Origin: Cladosporium sp. IMV 00045
Taxonomy: Eukaryota; Ascomycota; Dothideomycetes; Cladosporiales; Cladosporiaceae
Reading direction: 5' to 3'
Length of the DNA: 64,000 nt
Assembly (NCBI GenBank): GCA_001931905.2
Contig: MSJI02000681.1
Location: forward strand, 19,028-83,027
Numbering within the stretch: position 1 is the stretch's first letter; every line of letters begins with the position of its first letter. The notes below the pieces were generated by a model, which was not told the DNA's origin, ran no database searches, and saw only the letters and a list, made by a program, of their open reading frames with translations. Of this stretch, positions 11,528 through 22,614 are shown piece by piece. The position numbers were made by a program, and so were the translations under genes.

Positions 11528-13389
11528 CTAAGTCAATAACTGCTCAACTTGCTGTGCAGCTCCAAGGACCTTCTCTTCTTCAAAGCGTCGTCCAACGATT
11601 TGTAGACCAACGTGGTGGCCATCCATCGTTTCGGGGTCGTATCTCTCCCAATTCCAAGCATCAATAGAGTTCCGAGGAACGTATTCGCGTGAGATATCGC
11701 CGTCCAGATCCTTCGTCACTTTGCCTGCTGGGAACACCAATGAAGGGTAGTCGAGAATGTTGAAGACTTTGGTATACCCGACCCAACGGCAGCCCCGATG
11801 AGGCAGTGCAGTGTGAGGCATCGTCGGCACCAGAAGGACATCGACTGCTTTCCCGGTTGCCGACTTGATGCTGTTCCACAGGGTAGCATACGCCTTTTGT
11901 GCGGCTATCTTTCGTTTGCTGAGTTGCCAGTACTCGTATACCGAAATTGGAGGACCACGATCGATGAGGCCTTGCACGTGTGGGAGGAAGGGCTCGCCGC
12001 CTGCGCTCACAGCTCGACGGATATCTTCGCCGCCATCGGCGGTGTAATATTCATCCTAGTTCCGTCAGTGATGTGTTCCTTCAAGGACTCCGTGGAATGA
12101 CTAACCATGATAGCTATGCAGTTGGCGTTGAGGGACGAGTCCCACCCCACTATCTCGTGCCCAGCGCTCCGCAATTTTTCTACGGTCTCTCGAAACACTC
12201 GCTCTATAGGTGGATGCACCTTCACTACGCCGTCATCGATCATAGTGCCAATCACTAGAGGTTTATTAGAAAACTGCTCGAAAACATCATGCCTCCATGG
12301 TAGTGGTGGTAGCTGGGGGTCTAAGACCCAAGACTCCGCCTCAATTATGGCTTTGGTCACCAGTGAGAGCGAGCTCAGCGACCGTGCCATGGGGCCGGCA
12401 GCAGACGGGACGTGTTGTTGACCATCCGTAGATACCTCTACGCCTTGATATGACATCCGGCCACTCTGCTCTCAATCATTAGCACAACTCTACCCAGAGA
12501 CCGATACTCGATTGCCGCTTACGGTAGGTTTGAGCCCCCAAAGTCCGTTCATATGACTCGGAATCCTGATAGACCCTCCAATATCGGTACCCAGGCCAAT
12601 CATGGAGCCTTGGAGAGACAGAAGCGCCCCTTCTCCTCCAGTAGAGCCGCCTGGAGTGAAACTTGCATTCATTGGATGTGTCGTCAATCCCCATAGAGGA
12701 TTCTCGGTCTCGCACCACTACTGCCAATCAGCATTCGACTTCTTGACATCAGCATGGCGCAGGAGAGATACCATGATACTTTGAGGCAAATTGGTTTTTG
12801 CAATAACGACAGCTCCGAGTTGTTTGAGTATGTCGACGAGAAGTGCATCAGATGCTGCAGGGGAAAAGGCGCAGGCGACGTAGCCAAGGGTTGAGTCGCG
12901 CCCTTTTATGTTGAACTGATCTTTCAAAGATACAGGCACACCGTGGAGTGGACCGACTAGACGGCCATTTTGTCGCTGGAAAGTGTCGAGTCCTTTGGCT
13001 GTTTCGAGGGCCTCATCAAAACAGATTTCGGTCAAACAATTCGTCTGTCCATTTCAGCTATAATTCCAGGCGCAATACAGTACAGGCATCTCGTACCTTC
13101 TCGTGTGCTTGGCATGCTCTAATGTTTATTTAGCTGTGATCATTGAGTTTCGTTGAGATCGTCCTTACTTGTAAATGTAGGCGGACACAACCTCGACTGC
13201 AGAAACACCACCACTTTCGAGGAGTTTGGTGAGTGCCGCAATGTCGCCTGATTCGGTGATCCGAGTAATTCGCTCGAGCTCAGGAGACGCAGTCTTGTGC
13301 TTGAGAATCTCGCCATCTCGAATTGCACGCTTCGCGGCGGCGACTTCCGCCCATGGTCTGCAGCTCGCTGGGCTCTCGTCTGCGGTCAT
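11528..13389 (-). CDS. hxnN: Amidase-signature hydrolase, HxnN-like
   Basis: Amidase of the fungal acetamidase/fatty-acid-amide-hydrolase type, expected to release ammonia from a linear amide. Exons (minus strand): 13389-13169, 13118-13097, 13044-12772, 12717-12523, 12465-12106, 12055-11528; 532 aa. The Ser-cisSer-Lys triad is visible: Lys122 in HGVPVSLKDQF, Ser197 in GGSTGGEG and Ser221 in DIGGSIR. The exon 4/5 junction uses donor gtaagc at 12522, giving GLKPTSGRMSYQGV; the alternative donor nearer the acceptor would leave an impossible 30-nt intron. Exon 2 is a 22-nt micro-exon (KACQAHEK region). The gene follows hxnM in the same orientation, consistent with cyclic-imide opening followed by amide hydrolysis in nicotinate catabolism. 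Confidence 0.85.
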
Positions 13390-14130
13390 CCTATCCGATA
13401 ATCCCTGGGTTAGCTTCCAAACTCGCCAGTACTTCTAACGACAATTCGATCGGAGCAAAATTGCACTGTATCGTCAGCATTAAGTGGCGAACCACTGAGC
13501 TTGTCGTCGCGCCCTGTAGCTTGCCTCGGCCATCCAAAGGTGGGGATGACTATCTCGTTCGCAGACTATCAGAGCTATCAGCGCCACTTTCTGATACCCT
13601 TACAAATGGATTGCATTCACTATCGTAACAGCAAGTTTGGCGCTGCCGCAGGAACTGAACGCCGTCTTGATCTACATTCCGACTTCGGTCGCCGAACGCC
13701 GTCTGCTTCTCGCGTGGCATTTCTCTCCGCAAAGTATCACTTTCAAGTGTCTTCGGAATGGTAACTCGTAGGATTCTGCCTTTGTTTCTCCTCGGAGCCC
13801 TCAAAGTCTATGCAGCCGTAGACTGATGCATCGTGGCAACCAGAGTGGTAACGAACATCATGATCAAAGATTGAATTCAGAAATGCGATCTGCGTTTGAA
13901 GAAGAGACAGGCTGGGGCGAAGGGAGTATTCAGCGAAGGAGCGAATTTTAGCGGGTCCCAGCGGCGGCTGAACGCGCACACAAGCGTCCTTTGATACGAG
14001 CAATCGAAAAAGGCTTGCGAATCCATCAAACATCTGATTTCATTCAAATTGCCTCGCAGATTGGAATTGTCTCTCATCTCTTTTCGTATCCTCTACAGCT
14101 ATATGCTTGTCCCTCAAAAAGAAGTCACTC
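13390..14130. other. hxnN upstream / transporter downstream spacer
   Basis: 741 bases, no gene recognised; promoter side of the amidase gene. Confidence 0.4.
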
Positions 14131-15770
14131 TTAGATGGCAGAATGCCCGGCCGTCTCAAAGGGCAACCCAAAAGCCGTGAGCCCGACCATGATCCACATG
14201 GCAGCACTGACATAGATAGGAACAACCGAGAAGCCAGTGTATGTGCCGATTAAAGAAGCTACAAGCGAGCCCACGCGAAGATTGGTTGCAGCCTGACCAG
14301 TACCCAAGCCACGGTGCGGTCCTGGGAATGACTCGGGGGTGATGGCAAACATGATGGCGTACATGAAGTTTGCCAGCAGCATACTAATGCAATTGAATGC
14401 CAGGTCCATGGATTGGGATGCCGCTGCAGTGTAGCCGTAGAGGAAGGCGCCGGTGATGATCGCTGAGCCCCCCATGCACCAGCGACGACCCAGCTTGGTT
14501 CTGACTAACATTGAAGCTGATATCGGGCCAATGACGCCAACAGCAGATACAATGCAGTAGTTACGGTAGGTTATGTCGAAAGAGTTGGACGGGAACCTCT
14601 GTGCCAGATAAGTAGGTAAGAAGTTGAAGAATAGTGGGTAGGCGATACCGATTGCCAACCAGATGAACCACAAGATCGCAGTCTGTTGTCCGAGTTTCCT
14701 CGTCTGGAAAAGAGATGCGTAGTTCATCGGCTTGAAGTCTCGGAAGTTGTCCTTGAGAATCTGAGTCTTAGACAGCTTGATTGTCTGACCTTCTTCGATG
14801 GAGACAACGACACCCAACTGAGCATCCACCTCCTGCAACATAGTAAGACTCAATGGTTCAGGCATCCGATTTGCACGAGCGACGAAATTGACGGCATCCA
14901 CGGCTTCTGCGTCCCGTCCCTTTGCCAGTAAGAAACGGGGAGACTCTGGCATTTTGAAGATGAAGATCCGGATAGCTGAAAATATGAGGGCGATAACTCC
15001 GAGGGTGATCATAGTATACCGCCAGCCCATATTATCGGCCTTACGGCAAACTCCGGCCTCCTCATTGCAGCTGAATTTAGCCAGAAACACCCAGGCGACG
15101 AGCGAAACGATAAGCTGTCCGAGATTCCACCAAGCCGACAAAGCTGTGACCAGATACTGATGAGAGCCCGGCACGAACTCCAGGAATATCATGGAGTCGA
15201 CAGGAACGTTACCGCCGGCGGCAGTACCGATGATCGACCACATGAAACAGAATCCGCCAAAGTCATCGAAGCCCGCCACTGCTGTAGCAAAAACAGCGCC
15301 GATGGTGATTGTTGCATAGAACGCCAGTTTCCGACCAGTGAAGTCGCAGGACATTCCCCAGAACGAGGCACCGAAGATCATTCCAGCATAGTATGCGATG
15401 GAGCTGACAGTAACTCGATCAACATCGGTGAACTCTAGGGCGACGGCCGGCTGAATAGAGCCAATGGCTTGAGACCAACTGCGTAAAGTCGTTAATTCTG
15501 CGTTTCTCTTGAAGCCTCTTATGGTACTCACAAGTTGTCTGCGACCCAGCCGAAGCCTGTGATGAGGAAAAGTACCCATTGGTATCGACCCATACCAATT
15601 TCATTCATGCACCCTGCCACAATCTCTGACTTCATACGGTACGACCGCGAAATAGAATCGCCGTAAAAATCGATGTTTTGTTGGTTTTCAACCGGATCGA
15701 CAATTCCGACTCCATGATCAGAGTTTGCCTCAACACCGAGGTCGTGCTTCTCTGCATGAGAATCCATCAT
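14131..15770 (-). CDS. hxnZ: MFS transporter, sugar-porter/SV2-like type, HxnZ-like candidate
   Basis: Twelve-span major facilitator, 528 aa, from exons 15770-15532 and 15478-14131. The start is the first of two adjacent ATG codons (MMDSHAEK). Recognisable features are GFGWVADNFW in the first span, DFTGRKLAF in the loop 2-3 position (G-x-x-x-D/G-R type), PESPRFLL after span 6, and a long central loop. The PESPRFLL plus SV2-like pattern resembles NiaP-type organic-acid carriers, so nicotinate or a hydroxylated nicotinate is a plausible substrate. The A. nidulans hxn clusters contain two MFS genes, hxnZ and hxnP; assignment of this one to hxnZ rather than hxnP is my inference from subfamily and is less certain than the family call. 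Confidence 0.72.
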
Positions 15771-16555
15771 TGTAAATATATTGGCAACGTTTATTATCAA
15801 GCCCTTGGAAAGAGTGCCGGAAACGCTGTCTTCTTATATCACGAACGCACTCTCGAGTGATGTCTGTTGTTTCAATCAAATGGGCCAATCTTGCTGTCGA
15901 CAAGATCAAGAATGAAGAGTGGGGGTTGGCCTAATAGCGTATCGCAGCAATTGCGCCACAAGCTATCTGGACCGATTGCTATCCCAGAGACTGATTAGGA
16001 TTACCGTTGATTGTGGCTGAAAGGTAAGCATTATCCCCCAGAAGATACCCCAACTTATGCGGTCCACTGATGCAGGTTGGAGTAAGATAGCGGCCGGGAA
16101 CTTGGCCCTTTCCTCCGATAGCGTGGGCATGTCTTTAAGATCCACATCAAGGCCCCATCGCTATTCCTATCTGACAACAAACAATCAGAGAAGATTCATG
16201 GATCGCAACAGCTCACAAGTTCCAGATAGCATACAAACCAGGACTGAAAACGAATTCAAAAATGTCTTCTTCAAGAAAAACCAAAGCGCTCAGATACTAC
16301 TAAATGAAAGCGACACGGCGTCTGTCTCTTCTATTCCGGAAAGCTCCACCGAAGAGTTTCATGACAGAGTGGTCCGATGAGCTAGAGCCGCGAGATCTTT
16401 ACCTTGCGACCAGACATCTGCAGAACCTAATTCACCTTTAAATGCTGTAATAACATGCGCCGCTTGAAGTCTGAAAATATGCATTGCTTATCGCAGTCAG
16501 AACAGAAAGTCGTAACTTGAGATATCAGGGCATCTACGGACACCTAGATATCTGC
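15771..16555. other. Spacer between hxnV and the SV2-like transporter
   Basis: 785 bases. A 107-codon open stretch on the plus strand (16057-16380) has no family resemblance I can recognise and no clear codon bias; I do not call it. The region should hold the transporter promoter. Confidence 0.4.
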
Positions 16556-18652
16556 TCACGCCTGAAGAAAACCACTAAAGTACTGGTCGAGCCATTGTGC
16601 TGCATCTTGCCCTGCATTCATATCCCAGCGAGTCAGCCCTCCAACGTAACCATCTGGCCTCACGATTACTATGGCCAACTCAGAGTCGTCAAGTCCACCC
16701 AGCCAGTCCTTTGTGCAAGTCTGTGAGCCACCGGGTCCGTCTGTGGGCAAGTCGTCTAGGTAAAACGTCCAGCGGCTTTGCTGTAGTAGAGGAGGTAAAT
16801 CCGCAATCTCGACGGATGACTTTGGCGCAGTAGTCACGACAGCAGATGTGTAGAGCTTGGAGACTGCAGTGTATCGTTGCGGCTGCATGTATTTTTCAGA
16901 CTGCGGTGTGACCGTATTGTGCGTTCTGTAGCTCTTCTCCGCGAGTCTTGAAGCGCGGAACAAGATAGACTGTTCGCTACTGATGCAAGCGCAGACAGTT
17001 TCGAGGAATGAAGAAGTAGCGTGAACGTTGGGCACGAAGAAAAAGATACGGAATTGGCCAAGCATCGGGATATCCAGCTGAAGGTCCAGTGGGTTGGCAT
17101 CGATGTATCTCGTCACGCGCGCCGGCGGGAGCAGCGATCCTGCTCTCAATCTTTCCCTTCGAGATTGTCGGAGCGTGATTGAGGACATTTGCATTGTACT
17201 TCACTCCAGCCCCTGAGATAAAAGCGATGTTCTGAGCGAAGTTTTCCGCTAAAGCTTTGTCGTCACCTTTAGAAAATGCATTGGCATGCTCATAGTCGAA
17301 TGTGATCAGATCTTGAGCGATCTTTCGTCTTTCGTCCTCGTAGGTTTCGATAAGAGATGGCTTGGCCAGGCCACGAAGTGTCAGATTCAGTTTCCAGGAA
17401 AGATTCCATGCATCGTGCATGCTGGTGTTCATCCCCTGAGCCGCTTTGGGTGAATGTGTATGGCAAGCCTACGCTGTGTCAATACACCAACAAACAGAAT
17501 GTGAAGGACATCAGGGGACTTACGTCTCCTGCCAGGAAGACACGATTGGTTTCGTCTGAGAATCGACTGGCCACTCTCTGTCCAACCTTGTAAACAGAGA
17601 ACCATTCTTGCGAAAGTATCGTCAGTCAGATGTAGAATGGTGAGAAAATACAAGACTTACCAATGCTCTCCCATTCAAGTGTGTAAGGAGCAATGATCTC
17701 CTGAGCACGTTTGATGACGAAGTCTTGCTTAGCTTTCTCAGAATCGAACGCTTCGTCAAACCCGGAGTTCAGCTCAATGTACAGGCGAGTCATGTTGCGT
17801 TCTCGAGGAATGCAGAGAATTGTGCCTTTAGTCTCCGAGTGGATCACGACTTTGGACCAGAGGTCTGGAAAATCAGTCTTGATGACTCCGTCCAGAACTC
17901 CCCAAGGGGCTTTGCTGGACTCGCCTTCCATGGCGAGAGAAGGAATGCATTTGCGGACTCTCGAATGAGCGCCATCACAACCCACCAAATATCTGGATTT
18001 GATGTTTGTAGGCTGCTCAGTTTTGGGACTTATGTGGGTGATCTCGAGTGGGCCCATTGACTGCTCACTGCTCTCGTAGCTGACGAAGGCAGAGTTACGT
18101 GAGACACCCACTTGCCGTTCGGCCATGTCGTCCAAAAGAACATCCTCCACCATACCTTGGTGGACAAGCAAGATGTATGGGTCTTTTACATTGACATGTT
18201 CAGGGTAATGGACTTCCCGACCTTTCCGGTGAAGTGGAATCTCTCTCGTAGAGTTCTCCGAAATGTCAGTTTGGGACAAGATGCTCAGTGCACTGATTCA
18301 CGAACCCAAAAACAAATGTCATAGACCTTCACTCCGTCTCGTAAGAGGTTGTCTCCAAGCCTCAATTGGCGAAGCGTTTCAATCGTCTTTGGTTGTAAAC
18401 CGTCTGCTCTTCCTGTAGAAGTTCTATCGGCACGATCGTCCAGTACTGCGGCTGAAATGCCATATCGTGCTAAGTTGGATCTGATGATAGTAAGTCTACT
18501 ACTCAAAATGTAGATCGGAAGAGCATATATACATACGCAAGCATTAAGCCTGCCGGTCCGGCACCGGCAATAACGATGTCTTGGATCCCATCTCCAAACT
18601 GGCTACTATCACGTTCGCCAACGAAGCTTGAATCAATTGCCATGGGCGCCAT
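16556..18652 (-). CDS. hxnV: Phenol 2-monooxygenase-type FAD hydroxylase, HxnV-like, with a reading-frame problem near 17150-17200
   Basis: Flavoprotein hydroxylase with the phenol-hydroxylase C-terminal thioredoxin-like dimerisation domain. Exons (minus strand): 18652-18537, 18480-18306, 18255-17661, 17606-17524 and 17468-16556. Motifs are [10 protein letters not shown] (FAD), [12 protein letters not shown], the DG motif in [12 protein letters not shown], the GD motif in [14 protein letters not shown], and the C-terminal [14 protein letters not shown] and RPDGYVGGL segments. The frame carrying [10 protein letters not shown] does not continue into the frame carrying [10 protein letters not shown]: one extra base must be skipped between about 17140 and 17200. 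A weak 49-nt intron (17151-17199, gtacaa...aaag) would restore it at 610 aa; a one-base insertion would give about 626 aa and keeps residues that look conserved. The gene is either disrupted, mis-sequenced or oddly spliced. Context matches hxnV. Confidence 0.78.
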
Positions 18653-19302
18653 GATGAATGATCAATTCTCAAAGAGTCGCAAATCCAAATGCGAATGTAG
18701 TCTCAATTCGAAATGGCGCAGAAGCAAGCCTTTGAGTATCCAATACAAAAACAATCCAGGCGACGCGACACACATGTCCATCTTGCCACCGATGCGTCTC
18801 TCTGATGTTCAACATTCGGTCCACTACTCAGCCTCCTCACTAGTCCCCCACTTTCGATTGCTGCCAGGCCGCGGCGTGAAATGGCCGTAACAATCCTAGA
18901 CCTTGCAGATTAGAAAGTGATGGCACAGAGCCCTTATCATGCTGCAACCAGATGCCCCCCATCGCCAAGGCCCCTATCAAATGCGGAGTGAACAGTGCAT
19001 GCCCTAACCCCATCAACGCTGCGGGGGAAAGTATCACGGGTGGAGTATGTTTACAGGTTATTGTTTCCCGTGAAGGATTGTGATTCAGCAGTATGACACA
19101 TCCACAGGACACGACAGAGAAACTAAGGATTGGTAGCTTCAAATTTTCGTTCCGCAAAAGAGAACCGTGGATGTAGAGACTCATGGCAGTGGAAGACTTA
19201 GTAAGATAGTAATTTGGGTTCATGATATTGTCTACATCGGCTATATTCTTGAATCGTTCGTGCAGCGAAAGTGAAAGAGCTAATCAAACCGACGAAATAT
19301 CA
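18653..19302. other. Spacer between Rieske gene and hxnV
   Basis: 650 bases without a supported gene. It holds the hxnV promoter. An open minus-strand stretch at 18840-19223 has no recognisable domain. Confidence 0.4.
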
Positions 19303-20626
19303 TTACCAAGCAAGCTCGGGTCGAACACTCGTGCAATTCTCGACCTGAGAACAAAAATCCTCATCTCTATCTCCGTCTGATGGCGCTGCTGGCCTAGCGG
19401 GCCAGATCTGCATCTTCGCTTGCTGCTCCTTCTGCCAGTGTTCCGACAATGCCTCTCGCACTCGTTGTTGGAAAAAGATAGGTCCCTCAAGAAATGTCAG
19501 CATGGTCTATGGGATCAACAATGCAAGATGTCCGTACCCTCTCCTTATTTGGATGAAGTTGACCGGAACTGAAGACACCAGTACTCATGTTACGCTGCGA
19601 GCCTTCGCACAAGTCCTTGTCCTCATCCAGGACCTGCTTGTAAAATTTGCAGATGTTGGAGAACTCCTCGTCGGGGGCGTCTTTGTGTCGGTAAACTTCG
19701 TTCTCAATTTTGCTTGCTGTTGGTCCCGTGGGAACCATGCGTTGAATATAAAAGAAATTGTCCCTGTTTGACAGAGTCAGTGGTGCGCCGATGTAAGCAG
19801 CAATGAAAGTGCCAACTTACGTGCACGTCACAGACGTGGTTGGGTAACAGAATGTAATCGCTCGCCTGAACTGCCCATCACTAGATGCCTTGTTAAATAT
19901 ATAGTGTCGCATTTGGGAACCGGAAGGCTCAACATTGTACTTTTCGAGATCAGAGACGCCAGCAATGAGTGGGTGGGAGGTAGCACAATGGTAGCATTCA
20001 TTGTAATTGTCAATCAATGCTTTCCAGTTGGCTTTGCAATCCATTTCCCAGTAGTGGTCGAACTTGAACTCTTCCTCGAACTTGAACTGAGTCATCATAT
20101 CCTCGTTAACACCCTCACTGTTCTTCTCGAAGCTGACATCGGGCTTTCCAGCTGTCAAATTCGCCCAAATGAAGCCGATCTTGTCCACATGGACGTTGAT
20201 CGGGAGCAAGCCTTGTGTAGATTTGTCAAAACCCTCTACCGTGTCAAACCGAGGAGCTTTGGCAAGCGTTCCGTTTAGACCATAGCTCCAGCCATGATAT
20301 TTGCAGCTCAGAATATTGGCAGTGCCAGATTGTTCTTGCACCACGGGAAATGCTCTGTGGCGGCAGACATTATGGAAACCATTGATGTTGCCTGCACGGT
20401 CTTTGACCAAAAAGAAAGAGTAGCCGGCTATGTTGAATTGTTGGTAGTCTCCAGTCTTTGAGATGCGAAGAGTGTGTGTGAGAAGCATCCAGTCACGGGA
20501 GAAGATTGCCCGGCGTTCAAGCTCATAGATGCCTTCAGAGCCGTACCACGAGGCAGGCAAGTTTTTCGGGATGCTCTTCTTGGCCGAGGCGTCCGTGTCT
20601 TGACGGAAAAGAATGTTCCACAGCAT
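19303..20626 (-). CDS. Rieske [2Fe-2S] non-heme iron oxygenase, alpha-subunit/choline-monooxygenase type
   Basis: Terminal oxygenase of the aromatic-ring-hydroxylating/choline monooxygenase class, 404 aa from exons 20626-19821, 19763-19538 and 19485-19303. The Rieske cluster ligands are Cys88-x-His90 and Cys108-x2-His111 (CRHRAFP and CKYHGWSYG). The catalytic domain shows [12 protein letters not shown] with His213 and His218 as mononuclear iron ligands and Glu210 where ring dioxygenases usually have the bridging Asp; a Glu there is known from carnitine-monooxygenase-type enzymes. No ferredoxin or reductase gene lies nearby, so it would borrow electrons. It sits inside the hxn-like cluster in the same orientation as its neighbours, between hxnV and hxnW. 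I do not know a Rieske member of the A. nidulans hxn regulon. Substrate is unknown; hydroxylation or N-demethylation of a pyridine compound is speculative. Confidence 0.85.
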
Positions 20627-21205
20627 TTTCCGTTTTGTGTGACTTTGATGTGAATGGAATTAGGTCTGAATCTGATTGTTCCCAAGCGAAGGCTGTGTTT
20701 GTAGCATTAAGCATGTATTCTTACTCTTGCTCTCGGCCTTGACCTTGAGATACTAATACCGTCAAGAGTGGGGGACCTCTAGTGAGTTACCGTCACAGCC
20801 GGATAGGCCCAACGATAGCACATGGCTCCAGCCCCAGACTACTTGACCCCACCTACTGCTTATAGGTACATCAGTCAGGTGCAGGCATCATGAGCGCCTC
20901 TTATGTCCATGTCATGCGTGGGACTTGGTGCAATCACATCAGGGTTGAGTAATGCAAAAGGCGCGGTTCGACTGGGATTTCGAAGGCCCGTGCTCAATAG
21001 TGATTCCAGAGCGACCGTGGGGTCTGCTTCACGATTGTGGCGTTTTCATGTTATTGTCTGTCATGAGTATTCTTATATGGCGTGCTATTTGCAAAGCTGT
21101 CGCAAGTCACGTGAATTGATACTCCCCTGTCTACAACCCGAACATTGCCCGCTCCGCCCAACCAAATTACTACAGCCAAGTCGGTCTTATCAACAACCCT
21201 TCTTA
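20627..21205. other. Spacer between hxnW and Rieske gene
   Basis: 579 bases, no gene recognised; promoter side of the Rieske oxygenase gene. Confidence 0.4.
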
Positions 21206-22141
21206 TCACCACTTCGTAACACCCTATCGGCCATACGCGTTAGCAGGGAACTGGCATCAACTGATCTATGGCGAAACTTACTCCATCAACAAGCACATCT
21301 TCGCCAGTCATGTACCTGCTCGCTTCCGAGGCGAGGAAAATGCAGGCACCTCGAATGTCGTCCGGCTCAGCCACGCGATTAAGCATGATTTGGCCCTTCC
21401 AACTGTCAAGGAGATGAGGGAAAGGCGCTGTGAAACATCAGTACAACTGCTAAAATCCACGCATCTACTGTATCTGCATACCGGTCATTTCGGTGCGCAC
21501 GTATCCTGGAGACACGCTGTTCACTCTGATGTTGTACTGCGCAAGCTCGACCGCTATGGGGGGCACCATGGACTTGACCGCGCCTTTGGTACCGCAGTAA
21601 GCACTGGACATCTGGCCTTGTACGGCCCTAAAAGCCGCGATCGAAGCGACCATAATAATTGATCCGCACGTCGTCTTGTTCGCAATCATGGCTTTAGCCG
21701 CAAGCTGAGCAGTGAAAAAGACGCCTTTCACATTCACCTGATTGAGCTTGTCAAAAGCCGCCTCATCAGTCTCGATGAAAGCCACGTTTCGATTTGTTCC
21801 AGCGCATGCAACGCAAATGTCCAGAGAACCATTGGTTTCCTTGAGAAAGGCTGTGAAAGCTGCTTCCAGGCTTGCCGGTGAGCTCACATCCGCTTTGAAG
21901 AACCAGATCTTCACTTTGTATTCGGAGCTGATGCTGTGAATTCTGGAGAAGGTTCGATGATGTCCAAGACGACAACATCTGCACCTCCTTCCGCCAGGCC
22001 TTGCGCGAAAGAGAGACCACAGCCTCGCGCACCACCTGTCACGACGGCAGTGCGACCTCGTAGCGAAAACTGCAGCTTAGGTCAGCCTAAGCATTCAGCG
22101 AGTCTCAGGAATCAATGCGTGAATCAAACCCTTTCCGACAT
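21206..22141 (-). CDS. hxnW: Short-chain dehydrogenase/reductase, HxnW-like, carrying a one-base frameshift
   Basis: NAD(P)-dependent SDR. Exons (minus strand): 22141-22130 (12 nt, MSER), 22069-21482, 21427-21282 and 21223-21206 (18 nt, GVTKW). The cofactor motif is VVTGGARGCG, the second beta strand VVVLDI, the NAG-type motif VACAGTNR, the catalytic Tyr-Lys in SSAYCGTKGAVKS, and the C-terminal SPGYVRTEMT. All four exons together are 764 nt, one short of a multiple of three. The frame breaks at about 21937, between gaattc and acagc: adding one base there would join IEPSPEF to SSEYKVKIWFF and give 254 aa, the usual SDR length. As written the gene cannot make a full product, so it is a recent pseudogene or a sequencing error. 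Context matches hxnW. Confidence 0.78.
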
Positions 22142-22614
22142 TATGATGCTATGCGCTTAGCCAGTTGCGATGAGCTTGAGCGGTCTCTGGGCGGTCTTTC
22201 TGGATTACATAAAGCGATCCGTGACCAAAGGGATGCGCCATAATTGTACACCCTTTTCTCTAAAGGAAGTACCCCACTCTCCTAGAGTGGACGCATCGCA
22301 CGGGGCCCTTACGAGCCCATGTTCTGACCCGTGCCAGGTCTAGTGGCACAATATCAAGACCATTCAGTGGACAGTGGCGTTCGCAGCAGATCCGTTTCCC
22401 GCCGAGATCATAAGGCCAACTTTGATGGTAATGAACTGTCACTGACCAGGTGATTTATACGTGATTTCGGACAAGTCTGCAAACACTATACCATCCTTGA
22501 CCATCATGACATTGGCCCGCGGCTTACTCTCGGCGCCACGTCTTGTCTACGTCTTGATCCTCTAATCTACTTCACTTAGTCGACTCGCTTCCGTTCCAAT
22601 GAGTGGCAGCCATC
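22142..22614. other. Spacer between the TNA1-type transporter and hxnW
   Basis: 473 bases, no gene recognised; hxnW promoter side. Confidence 0.4.

Noticed and set aside
12464..12493. 30-nt intron in the amidase gene
   Set aside because: Too short; using donor gtaagc at 12522 gives a normal 57-nt intron and a better conserved join (KPTSGRMSY).
18840..19223. Minus-strand 127-codon open frame between the Rieske gene and hxnV
   Set aside because: No recognisable domain, no splice-supported extension, and it lies in the hxnV promoter region.
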